A stretch of 64,000 nt of DNA from contig JASAMV010002174.1 of assembly GCA_030248065.1 (NCBI GenBank), forward strand, positions 1 to 64,000, written 5' to 3'. The notes beneath the pieces are model-generated. The model did not search any database. It was given only the letters and a program-made list of their open reading frames with translations, and was not told where the DNA came from. Both the position numbers and the translations under genes were made by a program. The stretch is from Rhynchonema sp. JSB1_4. Lineage: Eukaryota; Nematoda; Chromadorea; Monhysterida; Xyalidae. Shown piece by piece: positions 1 through 13,100 of this stretch (position 1 is its first letter; every line of letters starts with the position of its first letter).

Positions 1-2190
1 CGACAAAGAAAACGTACCGGCGAGATTCAACCAACCAAACTACTGGTAATGAAGAGAACAAACGTAACGAGCAATAAAGTCGGCAACGGATGACGGAATA
101 TAGATGATTATCTGAAAAGCAGCAACCCAGTGACTGAGGAGATCAGTCAACGACGGCTGAGAATTTTGTTGAAATATGGCGAGAAACTACGTCTCGACCA
201 CGTGAGTTTAGTTTAGATTTAAAGGCCGCAATTGAGGCAGCAGAGACGACGCCCTCGCCCTCTGGTAGCCTGTTCCAGAGGTCCACGACACGATAGGCCC
301 AGTATCCGGACAAGTCTGCACCCGCGCCATGGACTCGACACAAACTGTGGGAGTGCCCTCGGGTTGGGCGGCCGGTGTCACAAGATGGAAAGAAGGATTC
401 CTTGGTTACCCCAGGTATGAGACCATGAACGACTTTGTACACGAGCACAAGATCGTTCACGGTCCGGCGATAAATTAGGGGGTCTAAATTTAGGGCATGC
501 AAACGCTGTTGGTAAGACAGTGTCTGCATGCCAGGTAAATAGTAGGTGAACCGACGTTGAATTTTTTCAACGTTTTTAGCTAAAGTGACATTTTGAGGGG
601 ACCAAATGGACATGGAAAATTCCAGTAAAGGGCGGACATAGGCCAAATAAAGTTTTCGGAGGAAGTCGCGATTTCGACTGTGAAAGTTTCGACGGATGGT
701 CTTCTCCATTCTGCTGGCGTCAGCCACAATTTTACCAATATGTGACTCAAACTTTAAGTTTTGTTGGTCTATTAAGACACCCAAGTCCCGGACATGGGGT
801 GGTGAAATAATTTGCTCATTCCCACAAAAATAGACAGGGGGACTTGGGGGCGATTCCCAAGCCTTACTGTGACGCTCTTATGGCTGGCAAGAGCCATGCC
901 ATTTGCAGAGAGCCAACTAATGACCGCATTTATGTCACCCTGGAGGATTTTGTGGTCTGCAGCACTACTCCATTTCCCTGTAAATTTTGATATCATCAGC
1001 GTAGAGATACAGATAGGTACCTGGATGTACTACACTGACAACATCATTTATGTAGATGAGAAAAAGGGTGGGCCGAGCAGCACTGCCCTGGGCGACCCCG
1101 GAGGTGACCGGAATCCACCCAGAATGACTACGTCCCCGACCCTAACCTGCTGTGACCGCCCATTTAGGTATGAAGATACCCAAATGAGTAAATGGCGGGG
1201 GAAACCGTAGTGCTGCAGTTTTTGCCAGCAGCGCAAGGGGGGACAGTGTCGAAAGCCTTTTGGCTGTCTAGGTAAACGACTATCCACTGCGTTCCCACGC
1301 TCCAACGCTGCTGTCCAGTGCGACAAGCAGCACAAATAGCTGAGCCTCTACAGAGCGACCAGGGATGAAACCGAATTGGGAGGGAGATAATAAATTATGT
1401 TTTTGAAGATGGGCCATGACCTTTGAATTGACAAAGGTCTCCAAAAGTGTGCAGGAGGAGGATGTAAGAGAAATGGGGCAATATTTAGTGACTTTTTTGG
1501 GAATTTTTCCTTGGGGATCGGGACACGTCGGCCAACGAAGTCATCAGGAACAACTCCGGTGTGGAGAATTTAAAAAGGAAAGAGATGGTCCACAAGGGGA
1601 TGCCCAACTTCAAGAAGGCCGAAGGGATCCCGTAGGGACCGGGGGAGTTTTGGCTGGTAATTTTCGAAAAAATTGAAGGAGAATGGGGGTGAGCAGACTA
1701 TTTCCTCCATGTCCGGGACTGGAGAGCGCACACAGAGGGGTTGTGCCTGCCAGAGAATTCCGAAGTTAAATGAAGACCGAGGCAAAATATTTGAAGGCGA
1801 TGGCCTGCCCTGTCCTCCAGTGTGCAGCACACCATCGGTTCAGACATCAGGAAGACAGTCCGAGGGCGATTTTTCGTCGATGTAACCCAAAACTTTGCTG
1901 GATTAGACCAACGACTGTTCCCGCCTACGGACCCAGCCCCGTCTGTGTCGGCGAATGGTGCGAGAGGTGCCGGGCCGGCCCGACGTAAGGCAACCCGGCC
2001 CGATTCCCACCTCTGGTCTCCACGTCCACAGTTGTGTGGGTACCAGAGGTCGCAATCGGTCCGGGTCGGCCGGGCCGGCCCGGCCCGTACCCCCAAATCT
2101 CCGGCCAGCCCAGGCCCGAACACCCAAATCTCCTGCCCGGCCCGAATTTTTGGCTCAGATTTTAACCCAATTTTTTCATAATTTATGCAA
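1..2190 (-). pseudogene. Left copy of a decayed CR1-like non-LTR retrotransposon ORF2
   Basis: On the minus strand, broken frames encode pieces of a reverse transcriptase. A YADD catalytic box lies near 985-1006, and upstream of it (1050-1335) is the usual AFDTVPH-type segment. The C-terminal tail common to CR1/jockey-like elements (an IQRRFTYYLPGM..YRRTVNDL stretch, then a WNRLPEG motif) lies at 143-784. Frameshifts and stops separate the pieces, so the copy is dead. It is mirrored by the copy at 3735-5800, and both have their 5' side toward the centre. The element may continue left of the window. The clade (CR1/jockey-like) is inferred from motif style only. Confidence 0.8.
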
Positions 2191-3735
2191 TTTTCTAAAT
2201 TCTCCAAAATTCGGTCACAGTTTCGACCAAACCTCTAAAATCCACATTTTGATCTACGTCATCGACATCGATCGATCGACCGCCTCCGACAGCACGTATT
2301 AGTCGATCGCCGGTTCGAGGAACGCATACCATTCAGATCGCGAAAGTCCAACGCAAATCGGCACGGTGCATTTGCCATTGGCTGCGTCCATCGACACTTA
2401 AAGTGTAGACAATCACTGGCCCTCGCGACATTACGAGGCTCTCAGCTGCTTTTGGCCGCAGTACACGCACTGCCGACCAACTAGATGCCAGAATCAACCG
2501 CGGCGGGAATCAGGCGGCAGCGGTACGTTCCCGCTGGCTCGACCCTCTTTCCTATACGTTGCGGCACTCTGCCGAATGGGACGGGATTTTCCTAACGCAA
2601 AGTTGCACACACACGGGCTCCATTTTCACTCGGCACTTTCAGAAAAAAACGATTTTCACCATTCGCCGAGAGCGATCCAAATCCGGTATTCGATAAAAGG
2701 TTCTACAACTACAATTACAGATATCGCAATCCGACCGAGCACGCGGGACGGCCGCGAGGGCGGTTCGGCCTCGGCGCCAGGCCGGGCCGGCGATGGAGGA
2801 TAGCGCCGGCGGCGGCAGCGGCATCTCCCATTTTTTGGCCCCAAAGCACGGCCCGACCGTTCGGATCGGAAACCTCGACCCGATTCCCACCTCTGCCTGC
2901 CTGGGTTCTATTTCCACAATACGGTATCGTGCCCTACCCACCGTGAAAAAACCGTTTTTTTCTGGTAAAAAAACGGGGAAAACGCGTTTTTTTCGGAGCC
3001 AGATAAATTTCCAAAATAAACTACCGGAAAAATCACTGGTAAATAAAGGGTTTCGCCCTCGGAATTCCTATTTACTGGAGTACTGGCACTGCATTTTTGG
3101 AAAAAAACATTTTTTCGGAAAAACCGTTTTCTTCCACCACGAAAAAAAACGACCCACTGGGGCACCATAAAACACGGTACCCCACCAGAGCGCAACGGGC
3201 AGGCCCGAGCTCGGGCCGGGCCGCGATTGGGCTTGCTCGGGCCGGGCCGCACACCGGCCCGAAGCTTCTGAAGGACTTCTTTACTGAAAAAGTAGGGTTT
3301 TTTCAAAAATACACAATTTCGACGGATTTGGCAAGTAAGGATCAGTAGTCCAGTGGTATGGCACCCAGGCGGCAATCAACCACTGTACCACCAGAAAGGC
3401 CGCAATCAACGTACCACGTACCGGCCGAGCTTGGGGGGAACAAAATTTTATGTCTAAATTTAGATGAAAATATTCTAAAACCCCATTTCCCGCGCAGCGC
3501 GCGATTTTTCGATATTTGGAGTGAAAAATATCGATATAAGATACCATTAGACAAAAACAGCAACCAACCAGCCGGGGGGCGGCGACCTACCCTCTGCCCA
3601 GGATGGCGCGCATCACCTACCTACCACGTACCTAGGGGCAACCCCAACCCCCAGCCGCCCGGCCGCACCATTGGTATTTCTATCTGGCGACTTTTTAGTG
3701 GAAAACAATAAATCAACCAAAAAAAAATAGATCAA
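2190..3735. repeat. Spacer of the inverted retrotransposon pair, GGGCC-rich and homopolymer-rich
   Basis: This is non-coding sequence between the two inverted copies. It contains GGCCGGGCC-type runs (about 2755-2850 and 3195-3260) and runs of the form CGTTTTTTT/AAAAAACG (2940-3330). A short phrase, CGATTCCCACCTCTG, occurs here near 2881. It recurs near 2000 and 6578, and a variant is inverted near 3893, so it is part of a dispersed repeat. No gene is supported. Confidence 0.6.
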
Positions 3736-5800
3736 AAATCGCAAAAAAACAAAAATGGGTTAAAATCTGAGCCGAAAATCGGGCCGGGCAGGAGATGGGT
3801 CAGGGCCGGGCCGGGCCGGAGATGGGGGTACGGGCCGGGCCGGGCCGGCCAAACCCGGACCGAGCGACCTCGGTACCCACACAACTGTGGACGTGGAGAC
3901 CGAGGTGGGAATGCGGGCCGGGACACTCGGGCCGGCCCGGCACCTCTCGCACCATTCGCCGACACAGACGGGGCTGGGTCCGTAGGCGGGAACAGTCGTT
4001 GGTCACGAATCCAAGCCCAAAAAAGTTTTGGAGTTACATCAGACGAAAAATCAGCCCTCGGACTGATCTTCCTGATGTAACGACACCGATGGTGTGCTGC
4101 ACACGGAGGACAAGGGCAAGGCCATCGCCTTCAACAAATATTTTGCCTCGGTCTTCAATTCCAACTTCGGAATTGCAGGCACAACCCCTCTGTGTGCAGC
4201 TCATCCAGTCCCGGACATGGAGGAAATAGTCTGCTCACCCCCATTCTCCTTCAATTTTTTTGAAAATTACCAGCCAAAACTACCCCCGGTCCTGACGGGA
4301 TCCCTTCGGCCTTCTTGAAAAAGTTGGGCATCACCCTTGTGGACCAATACTCTTTCCTTTTTAACCAAATTCTCCACACCGGAGTTTTCCTGATACTCAA
4401 GTTGGCCGACGGATCCCGATCCCCAAGGAAAAATTCCCAAAAAAATGTCACTAAATATCGCCCCATTTCTCTACATCCTCCTCCTGCACACTTTTGGAGA
4501 CCTTTCAATTCAAAGGTCATGGCCCATCTTCAAAAACATAATTTATTATCTCCCTCCCAATTCGTCATCCCTGGTCGCTCTAGAGGCTCAGCATTGTGCG
4601 CATGTCGCACTGGACAGCAGCGTGGAGCGTGGGAACGCAGTGGACATCATTACCTACAGCCAAAAGGCTCGACACGTCCCCACTCTGCGCTGCTGCAAAA
4701 ACGCAGCACTACGGTTTTCCCGCCATTACTCATTGGGTATCTCATACCAAATGGGCGGTAGCAGCGGGCAGGCGGGGACGCAGTCTCTGGGGGGATTCCG
4801 GTCACCTCCGGGGTCGCCCAGGGCAGTTTCTCGGCCCAACCCTTTCTCATCTACATAGATGATTTTCAGTGTAGACATCCAGGTACCTATCTATCTCTAC
4901 GCTGATGATATCAAAATTTACAGGGAAATCCGTAGTGCTGCAGACCACAAAATCCTCCAGGGGACATAAATGCGGTCATAGTGGCTCTCGCAAATGGCAT
5001 GGCTCTTGCCAGCCATAGAGCATCACAGTAAGGCTGGGAATCGCCCCCAAGTCCCCCTGTCTATTTTTGGGAATGAGCAAATATTTCACCACCCCATGTC
5101 CGGGACTTGGGTTCTAATAGACCAACAAAACTAAAGTAGTCACATATTGGTAAAATTGTGGCTGACGCCAGCAAAATGGAGAAGACCATCCTCGAAACTC
5201 ACAGTCGAAATCGCGACTTCCTCCGAAAACTATGCCATGTCCGCCCTTCTGGAACTTTCCATTCCATTGGTCCCCTCAAAATCACTAGCTAAAAACGTGG
5301 AGAACCATGGTCGGCACCACTACCTGCATGCAGACACTTTACCACAGCTGCATGCCCAAATTAGACCCCCTATATCGCCGGACCGTGAACGATCTCTCAC
5401 AAAGTCTCATGGTTATACCTGGGGTAACCAAGGAATCCTTCTTTCCATCTCGACACCGGCCGCCCAACCCGAGGGCACTCCCACAGTCGAGTCCATGGCG
5501 CGGGGCAGACTTCCGATACTGGGCCATCGTTGGGACCTCTGGAACAGGCTACCAGAGGGCGAGGGCGTCGTCTCTCTGCCTCAATTGCGGCCTTAAATCT
5601 CAACTCAAACCACGTGGTCGAGACGAGTTTCTCGCCATATTTCAACAAAATTCTCAGCCTCTACATCTCCCAGTCACTGGGTTCTCTTTCAGATAATCAT
5701 CTTATTCCTCATCCTTCCACTATTCTCTACTTTTTCTCTTCATTACCAGTAGTTGTTGTTAATCTCGCCTACTTTTCTTTTCTTTTTCTCATTTCACATT
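3735..5800 (+). pseudogene. Right copy of the CR1-like non-LTR retrotransposon ORF2, inverted relative to the left copy
   Basis: On the plus strand the same reverse transcriptase pieces occur as in the left copy, in order. A VPDMEEIVCSPPFSFNF segment lies near 4210-4265, the YADD box near 4897-4910, and the YRRTVNDL and WNRLPEGEG tail near 5365-5570. Many small deletions and frameshifts are present. The similarity to the reverse complement of 1-2190 extends into non-coding flanks on both sides (about 5660-5800 pairs with 1-150), so the pairing is a large imperfect palindrome and not two coding relics that happen to face each other. Confidence 0.8.
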
Positions 5801-5986
5801 TTCGTTTATTAATACTCATGTTCACTTTTTTAGGGTTTCTCCGGATCTTGTGTAAAGGTCTTTGCGAAAGCGTGCAGATAAAATTTGAAATTTGACGAGG
5901 TCCTGGGGTCGGCCCGGCCCGGCCCAATTCTTTTCGACCCGATTTTTTCTGATGATATTTTGAAGAAAAATTTTTGGTGCAAAAAT

Positions 5987-6422
5987 TACCGTAAAAACCT
6001 AAATAGAAGGGGGGCTCTATTAACTCACTGACCTCATTTTGGGGGGCTCTATTACGGGGGGGGCTCTATTCCGGGGGGGCCTCTATTAATTCACTGACCC
6101 GAACCTGAAAAAATTGTTCCTAGAAATACCCCCAAAAACCCCTAAAAAGGGGTTTGAAAGGATGTTTTTTCGCTTGTAATCGCATTTATTCGTGTCTATT
6201 CGTCAATAGGAGGCGTATTATGTGCTCTGAACGAACAACAAACGTGCATAAATGTACCTGTGCACCACTATCAAGCCTTAATACACTACTGTATAGGGGA
6301 TGTTACTTTGGGGGGGCTCTATTCCGGGGGGGGGCTCTATTAATTCACTGACCCCTTTTTGGGGGGCTGTATTACGGGGGGGGCTCTATTCCGGGGGGGG
6401 CTGTATTTAGGTTTTTACGGTA
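5987..6422. mobile_element. TIR element carrying repeated GGGGCTCTATT motifs
   Basis: The ends are inverted copies of TACCGTAAAAACCTAAATA (5987-6005 and 6404-6422). Between them the phrase GGGGGGCTCTATTA or GGGGGGCTCTATTCCGG followed by ACTCACTGACC is repeated about seven times around a unique core at 6110-6300. No coding capacity is visible, so it is a MITE-like element. A related GGGGCTCTATTCGG phrase appears at 63512-63620. Confidence 0.6.
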
Positions 6423-6579
6423 CAGCTTTTATGTTTGAAAATACCTAAATCATGGAAGTCGGTCCTAATGTGCTAAATCGCAAGAAATTTTGGCTAATTT
6501 ACCGTAAATAGTCACGATTTTTATTGAAATTGGATAATGTCGGGCCTTTTCGGGCCGACCATCCCGGCCCGGCCCGGTC

Positions 6580-6946
6580 CGATTCCCACCTCTGGTGGAG
6601 ATTGCCGACCGAAAAAAGTCCAACCTTCAACATCCAGCTGACTGAATGGCAGCAACAGATCGGTGAACGACAAATTATTAAATTTTTGGCATCGTTCGTC
6701 GACTGCTTGACTGCTCACAACGGCGACGGTCGGCTTGAACAGCGATTGTAAAAATCCGATCGTGTTTTTCTGCTGATCAATTTTTGGATCAATATTTTCC
6801 GCATTTGATATTTGTTCAGCGGGCTCCATTGTGTCCTTGTCCTTGCCATGCAGCCTAAAGAATGTAATTTGGGCAAGAAACTGAAGAAAAGCCGAAATCC
6901 TTCCCGAACTGAAAGCAAGCAAGAGCAAGCCTGAAGCCAGCCTCAA
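6580..6946 (-). CDS. Doubtful secreted-protein first exon
   Basis: A minus-strand frame starts with a hydrophobic leader (MRLASGLLLLAFSSG) and continues for about 120 codons. It then runs into the CGATTCCCACCTCTG repeat and GGCCCGG tract at 6540-6590, which is repeat DNA and not likely coding. No family is recognised and no downstream exon was found. It may be a chance frame or the start of a gene truncated by repeats. Confidence 0.2.
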
Positions 6947-7100
6947 TTTTGTGAAAATTTACTGATAAAATTTTCTCTTCAGTTAAAGTCCGTCAGTGCG
7001 TGATTTTGCGCCGCGCTGCTACAGTAGGCTTCTTGAAGACACTTCGTTGGGATGTTTTTTTGGCCGGTCCATGACACCATGACCGACCAGACGGCAACTG

Positions 7101-7576
<476 letters not shown>

Positions 7577-7654
7577 CCTCGGTTGCACAGGCTCCAACGT
7601 AGTTTGTCTCAACTGAACAGTAGTGGTTGTGGTTGGTATATTTAACAATAAATA

Positions 7655-7925
7655 AATAGCGTGCCGGGAAGACTGATTATAATAAAACGGATAAAGCTGA
7701 TAAGCCTGATAAACTCGACTCCCTTGCGCTGGGGGGAAGACTGGTTACAAATAACCCGGATAAAGCTGATAAACCTGATAAAGCTGATAAACCCGACTCA
7801 GCTGTGCTGGGGGAAGACTGATTACAAATAACCCGGATAAAGCTGATAAACCTGATAAAGCTGATAAACCCGACTCAGCTGCGCTGGGGGGAAGACTGAT
7901 TACAGATTGAAAAATAAAACGGATA
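7655..7925. repeat. Tandem repeat of about 75 bp, roughly four copies
   Basis: Units contain GATAAAGCTGATAAACC, then CCCGACTCAGCTGCGCTGG, then GGGGAAGACTGATTACAA. The last phrase recurs inverted at 8385-8450 (GTAATCAGTCTTCCCCC), so this array and the foldback at 8280-8450 belong to one repeat family. Confidence 0.7.
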
Positions 7926-8009
7926 AACCGCCCGAATCGGTTGTGGGACAGTTCGTTCGCAGTGATCTGGTCCGGATGCAACTGTTTTGGAATTGGAACG
8001 ACCGCGCGT

Positions 8010-8160
8010 AATGTTTCACGTCAATGATTACCGCGCTGTTTTACAGGCGATGTTTCATTTGGCTCAGGCTGGACGGACCCTAAGCCTAAGCCTTAGCCAA
8101 GTGACACATCACAGACACTACAAACTCGAGATAGTCAATGACGTGAAACACTAGTGCCCA
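8010..8160. repeat. Small foldback with GTTTCACGTCAATGA ends
   Basis: AATGTTTCACGTCAATGA near 8009-8027 is inverted as TCAATGACGTGAAACACT near 8135-8152. The interior includes CCTAAGCCTAAGCC, two units of a TTAGGC-like repeat. It is a probable MITE remnant. Confidence 0.45.
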
Positions 8161-8279
8161 ACTGCTATTTACTGCTGCCTTCAATTGGGACCTTACCCCA
8201 ACACCGCTCGTGCTTCACGCCACACCGGCCATACGCACGTTCCGCGTAATTCAGTCAGCGTAATCAGTCCTCCCCCCAG

Positions 8280-8450
8280 CTGCCCAACCCAGGAAGGCTG
8301 ATTATATGCATGCTACAGCATGCGTAATCAGCCTTCCTAAGATTGGGCCTTGGGGGGAAGGCTGATAATGGCTTCGTTTAATTTGTAATCAGTCTTCCCC
8401 CAGAGCCTCTGCAGGGTGTACTGATTACAATGGTAATCAGTCTTCCATCA
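8280..8450. repeat. Foldback cluster with GTAATCAG..CTTCC motifs
   Basis: GGAAGGCTGATTATATGCATG (8291 on) is followed by its near-inverse ending GTAATCAGCCTTCC at 8337. Two further inverted versions follow before 8450. It shares its core with the tandem array at 7655-7925. Confidence 0.55.
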
Positions 8451-10165
8451 ACCATAAACAGACGTGTTATTGAACAACGAAGCATGCTTTGCTGGCTGAT
8501 GTTTCACAGAGCTTGCGTGTTCACTTCCTATGGGGATTTTCAATTTTAAAGTCGTCCAACCAAAGGTGTGATGCGGGCCGATTACACTCTCACTGTTGCA
8601 TGCAGGACGCATCGTGTTGTCAGACGACAATCAGTTATCTGCTGGAAATTACGTGCACATTTTTCAGATTCTTTTGGCTTTTTGACTTGAATCACGTCTG
8701 CTGTGCGTTTTTTACCTTATTCCCTGTTCATTTCGGTTGTAACTGCGAACATACGTATGTAGTGAAGCAAGAAGCATCAGAAAACCTGCAATTGTACACC
8801 CCTTCCGGCTGGATCGCTTTCTCTTATCTGATTTCTCTGAAGTATGCAGGCGGGGTCGCTCCCTGGGGCTGCATGAGGTCCACTGCAGCACAAGTAATGC
8901 GCCCAAACTTCAATACCAATCATTACATCTGCGTGCACAGCTCCCTCGTGCATTTACACCTTTGGGTATTGGTGTTGTTGGGGTATCCGTCATTTTGAAA
9001 AGTTTGTTCGAATGTTAGGCATAAACATGCGTAAGCTGCAGCAAGTGTCACAATTTCGTGTGACTCAAATTCCGCTCAATTCACCACAAAGTTCAGTCTA
9101 GTGCTCGTGTGTGTCCTGCCTTTATCCCAATCCTGACGCCAGTTTGTACCCGCGTTCACCCAGTACCCACCTGCATGCGCATTGTGCACCAACTACAAAT
9201 GCAGCGGTCATGCAGCAGGCGCACGTGTTTGTAACAGATCTGAACGGATGATGCGCGCATGTAGTATGCACACGTGCGCATGCACACGCGGGGTTCCGGT
9301 CCACTGACTATAGCATCCATTGTGAAGGCTAACACGCGAGGCATAAAACATGAATTATGTAATGCCGCTTGTCGCCCAAACATCATACTGATACGAACTG
9401 ACACGTGTAGCGGTGTTTATAGTGGTGTTCAAAAGCGCAAAATTCGAATTTTGGTCAAAATTCGGGTTTCGATACCAAAACAGAGTCTAACCTTAACGGG
9501 CTCGCAAATAAACGTCGCAATCCATAAAAAGCACATCACTAATACTCATTGACATTGTACCGGACTACCGGAACAATATGCACAATGTAACTAACAGCAA
9601 CAACAAACATAATCATACTCATAGAAACAAGCCGAACAATTACGAAACTGACCTAGTTCGAGTCGCCACGCACTTTGTATAACTGTTCAGGCCGATAAGA
9701 TTCCAGGGTACCCCCTGTGTGCCCATTGTGAAACATCACCCATACCGGCAGCACCCAACAAACACCCTCAGTTTGTGAGTTCATGGCGGCGCCTGGTAAT
9801 TGATGATCGTATACCGTTATACTTGTGGGCATGACAATGACGGTTATGAGCAACATTAGCACCCGCATGTGACGCAAGAGAATGATCGGTTATTGTGCCC
9901 TCAGGGTTAACTAGGTCAGTCGCGAGGGTGCACTTGACTTCATATGGTCACTCCACTCCAAATACTTGTTTGTAACAGCATTCCGATGCTCGATCTGGTC
10001 CGGTTAACTACAATGCTAGTAATTGTTCATATTTGTTGCGTGTTTCCCGTAGTTTTGCTTATGTGCTTTTCTTCACCATCGTGTTCTTGTTTCAGTTTTA
10101 ATATCAACAACTGAACTTTGCAAACATCAGTCAAACAGAGCGCACCAACGAACACCCTTCATGTG
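8451..10165. other. Upstream region of the MAM gene, no gene supported
   Basis: Several open frames here lack recognisable domains or splice logic. The stretch contains several GAAACATCA motifs (8497, 9733 and, just inside the gene, 10253 and 10306). I see no RNA gene or promoter that can be named. Confidence 0.4.
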
Positions 10166-13100
10166 ATGAGCAGCAAAGTTCTGCTCCTGCTGCTCATATG
10201 CAGCGCCGGTAAGTCACTTTCTGATGAAGCTTTCAAAGTCATCACATCAACGTGAAACATCAGCCAGCTGAATTCAAGCGCACTGGGCAACATTGGGTCG
10301 GCTGGCTGATGTTTCACACGTTTGTCCGTTGGTGGAACAGCAGTCAGTGAGTCACTGCCCGTTTCGCGCTATGTTCAGGCCGGTGGCGCACCAGATCATC
10401 GTCAGTCTTAATGCGCCAGATGACCAAATTGTGGACCCCAAAAATGGTAACAGCAAAGGTATAGTACATATAGGTACTGTACATACGTGTGAATGCTCTC
10501 CCGAAACATCACTTGCTGCTCTGCGTATACCAATTTGACCATATTGAGAATTGTCCAGTGTGTTTTTGGTTCCGCATACTCACGGACGGGCGGAGCGCAA
10601 GGCTAATGAAATGAAGTGACCCCAAAAACACCAATGAAACAGTTTTTATCCCATTTCAGCGTTGATAACGCGTCGCACGCACGCGCAATCGCGCACGTTG
10701 GATTGTGATTTCGACGCAAATGGATTTTGTAACTGGGAAAATGACGCCGACGATGACTTTGATTGGAGAACGGGACAGTCGGTGGCCGTGGATGGATGGC
10801 ACTCGATACCGAGGACTGTGACTGGAAGTGGGTTGGGGGTTGGACAACAGAAATGTTTTAATTGTTCAGCAATAATGTGCTGTTTGATTGCCCCGTTTCG
10901 ACCTGCTTTCGCAGACGGGCGGTGCAGCAGGTCATTGTCAGCGCGAATGCACCAGATGGCCACGTGACCCCAAAAAGACACACGTGCTATAGTTTCATGG
11001 TCGCTTCTGCAAAAGCACAAACTGTCATCAGCCAAAAAGTCCATTTTCTGTGTAATACATACTGCATATGCCTATGTAAAAAAAGTTGACAAATTTGAAC
11101 CACGAAATCTGGTATTGAATACATTATTTTCCCATCTTGGGCTATGAAGCTCCGACGTGGTGATCTTTTAAATCTTTCTGCTGAACAACAGTCCCAATCT
11201 GCTGTGATATTCCATTGTAGAGAACAAGAATTCTCAAGAATTATGTGTTTGTACAAAAGAATGATCTCCCTGAACGCACGCATTATGTTTCACGCGACAA
11301 TGACTTTGCGCAGTGATTCTAACAAGCCTCAATTTTGAAGTGCTCGAAAACGTTAAATCAGAGAACACGAATACAACCAATTCAAAACAACCCACCCTCA
11401 ATTTCACAGCCGGTCAATTCGCATACGCACAAGGCCGATTCCGCCCCACCCCAGTCAGCAAGGACGCACGTGCGATATTACGAAGTCCGGAAATCAGTGG
11501 CCTGACTGCTCCTGCCACCTTGAACTTCAATTATTGGAAGACCGCTGTCCCGCCCACGCTTCAAGTACGTTTCAGGCTTCCGCTGTGGTCTTAAGTCAAG
11601 GATACCTATTATCCTCAGGGTTGGGCAAAAAACGTTTTTTTCCAAAATTTTTAAAAAAAACGTTTTTTTTAAAACGCCCAGATGACCAAAATATGCCCCC
11701 CAAAAAATTGGAAAACGCTCATGTTGGGAAGAAAACGTGGTTAAACGAAGTAATTCTATGTGTTCTGAGGCAAAATAAACGGGTTTCAACCCTTTTATAG
11801 CGAGTTGTTAAGATCCCATATCAGACCCGCATCATTGGACCAACTTTGGCCGGGGTCATCACTGAAAGTCAAACTCCGTATATCGACGTATCTCGACAAA
11901 GTAAAAATTGGTCGAAAATTTTTTGAAAAAATGGGACAAAAAATTGATTTTCCTTGATAATCAGGGTACTTTCCCTGAAAAATCAGGGAAAATCAAGGAA
12001 ATTCGGGGTTTAAAAAAACGAAAAACGACCCAGGCGTTTTTTTTTTTGAAAAAAATCGTCGTTTTTTTAAGAAAAAACGCCGTCGTTTTTTTTTTGCCCA
12101 ACCCTGATTATCCTCGCCGGTGACTTTCTGCATCCTAGCGAAACTTTCGTTGTTGTGACTATTAAATGGTACTAGACGGGACCCGTGCCTACGGCCCGGC
12201 TACAGCGCCGCGCCCGGGCCCCCCCCCCCCCCCCCCGAAGACCCGTTAGCATACCCAAAGCTACCCGTGAAAATTGACCCGTCATAGACGGCAGGCAGCG
12301 GTCAATGGAGTGAAGCGTGGTGGAAAAGAAACGGAAGATAACAAAGGGGAAACGGAGTTAAAAATAGGAGGGGGAGAGTGGAAAATGGGCTTGAGAAAGG
12401 TGGGAGGGAAGGGAAAGAGGAGGGGAGGTCAAGAAGGGGGAAAAGGGAATTGGAAAAAAGAAGGAAAGAGAAGAGAAAAGGGAAGGAAGGGCGGAAACGG
12501 AGTTAAAAATAGGAGGGGGAGAGTGGAAAATGGGCTTGAGAAAGGTGGGAGGGAAGGGAAAGAGAGGAGACTGGCCTGAGAAGGACGGAAGAAAAAAGAG
12601 GAGGGCAGGTCAAGAAGGGGGAAAAGGGGAATTGGAAAAAAGGAGGAAAGAGAAGAGAAAGGGGAAGGAAGGGGAAAGGAAAGAAAAAAGGAGGGAAGGA
12701 AGGGAAAGAGAGGAGAGTGAAAATTGGAAAAAGAAGGAAAGAGAAGAGAAAAGGGAAGGAAGGGGAAAGGAAAGAAAAAAGGAGGGAGGGAAGGGAAGAG
12801 AGGAGAGTGAAAAGAGAGGGAGGGGGCCACAGACAGACAGACATACATACGCCTTCCTGTTTTAGTAGTATAGATTTATTTAGCGTGCAATTTGCTGCTG
12901 ATCTTCCAAAGTCACCTCTGGGAATATTCTTCATTGGGACCGAAAATGCCGATTCTCAATATTCCCCGATTTCACTGAAACTGGTGAACTGTTTATAGTT
13001 GAACAAAATCAACCATGTTATGAAACTCCATTCAGATTTGCACGCAAGACCAGGGCAGCACCAAATTTCGATGTCTCGACTCGATCTCGGGTGCCGGACC

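Noticed and set aside
8074..8096. TTAGGC-like repeat as telomere remnant
   Set aside because: Only two exact units. It is compatible with the nematode telomere repeat but too short to claim an interstitial telomere.
8489..8998. 169-codon plus-strand frame upstream of the MAM gene
   Set aside because: No domain, no splice or start support, and it begins within a repeated TGATGTTTCA context.
12429..12934. Phe/Leu/Pro/Ser-rich minus-strand frames
   Set aside because: They translate the purine-rich tandem repeats inside the Helitron.
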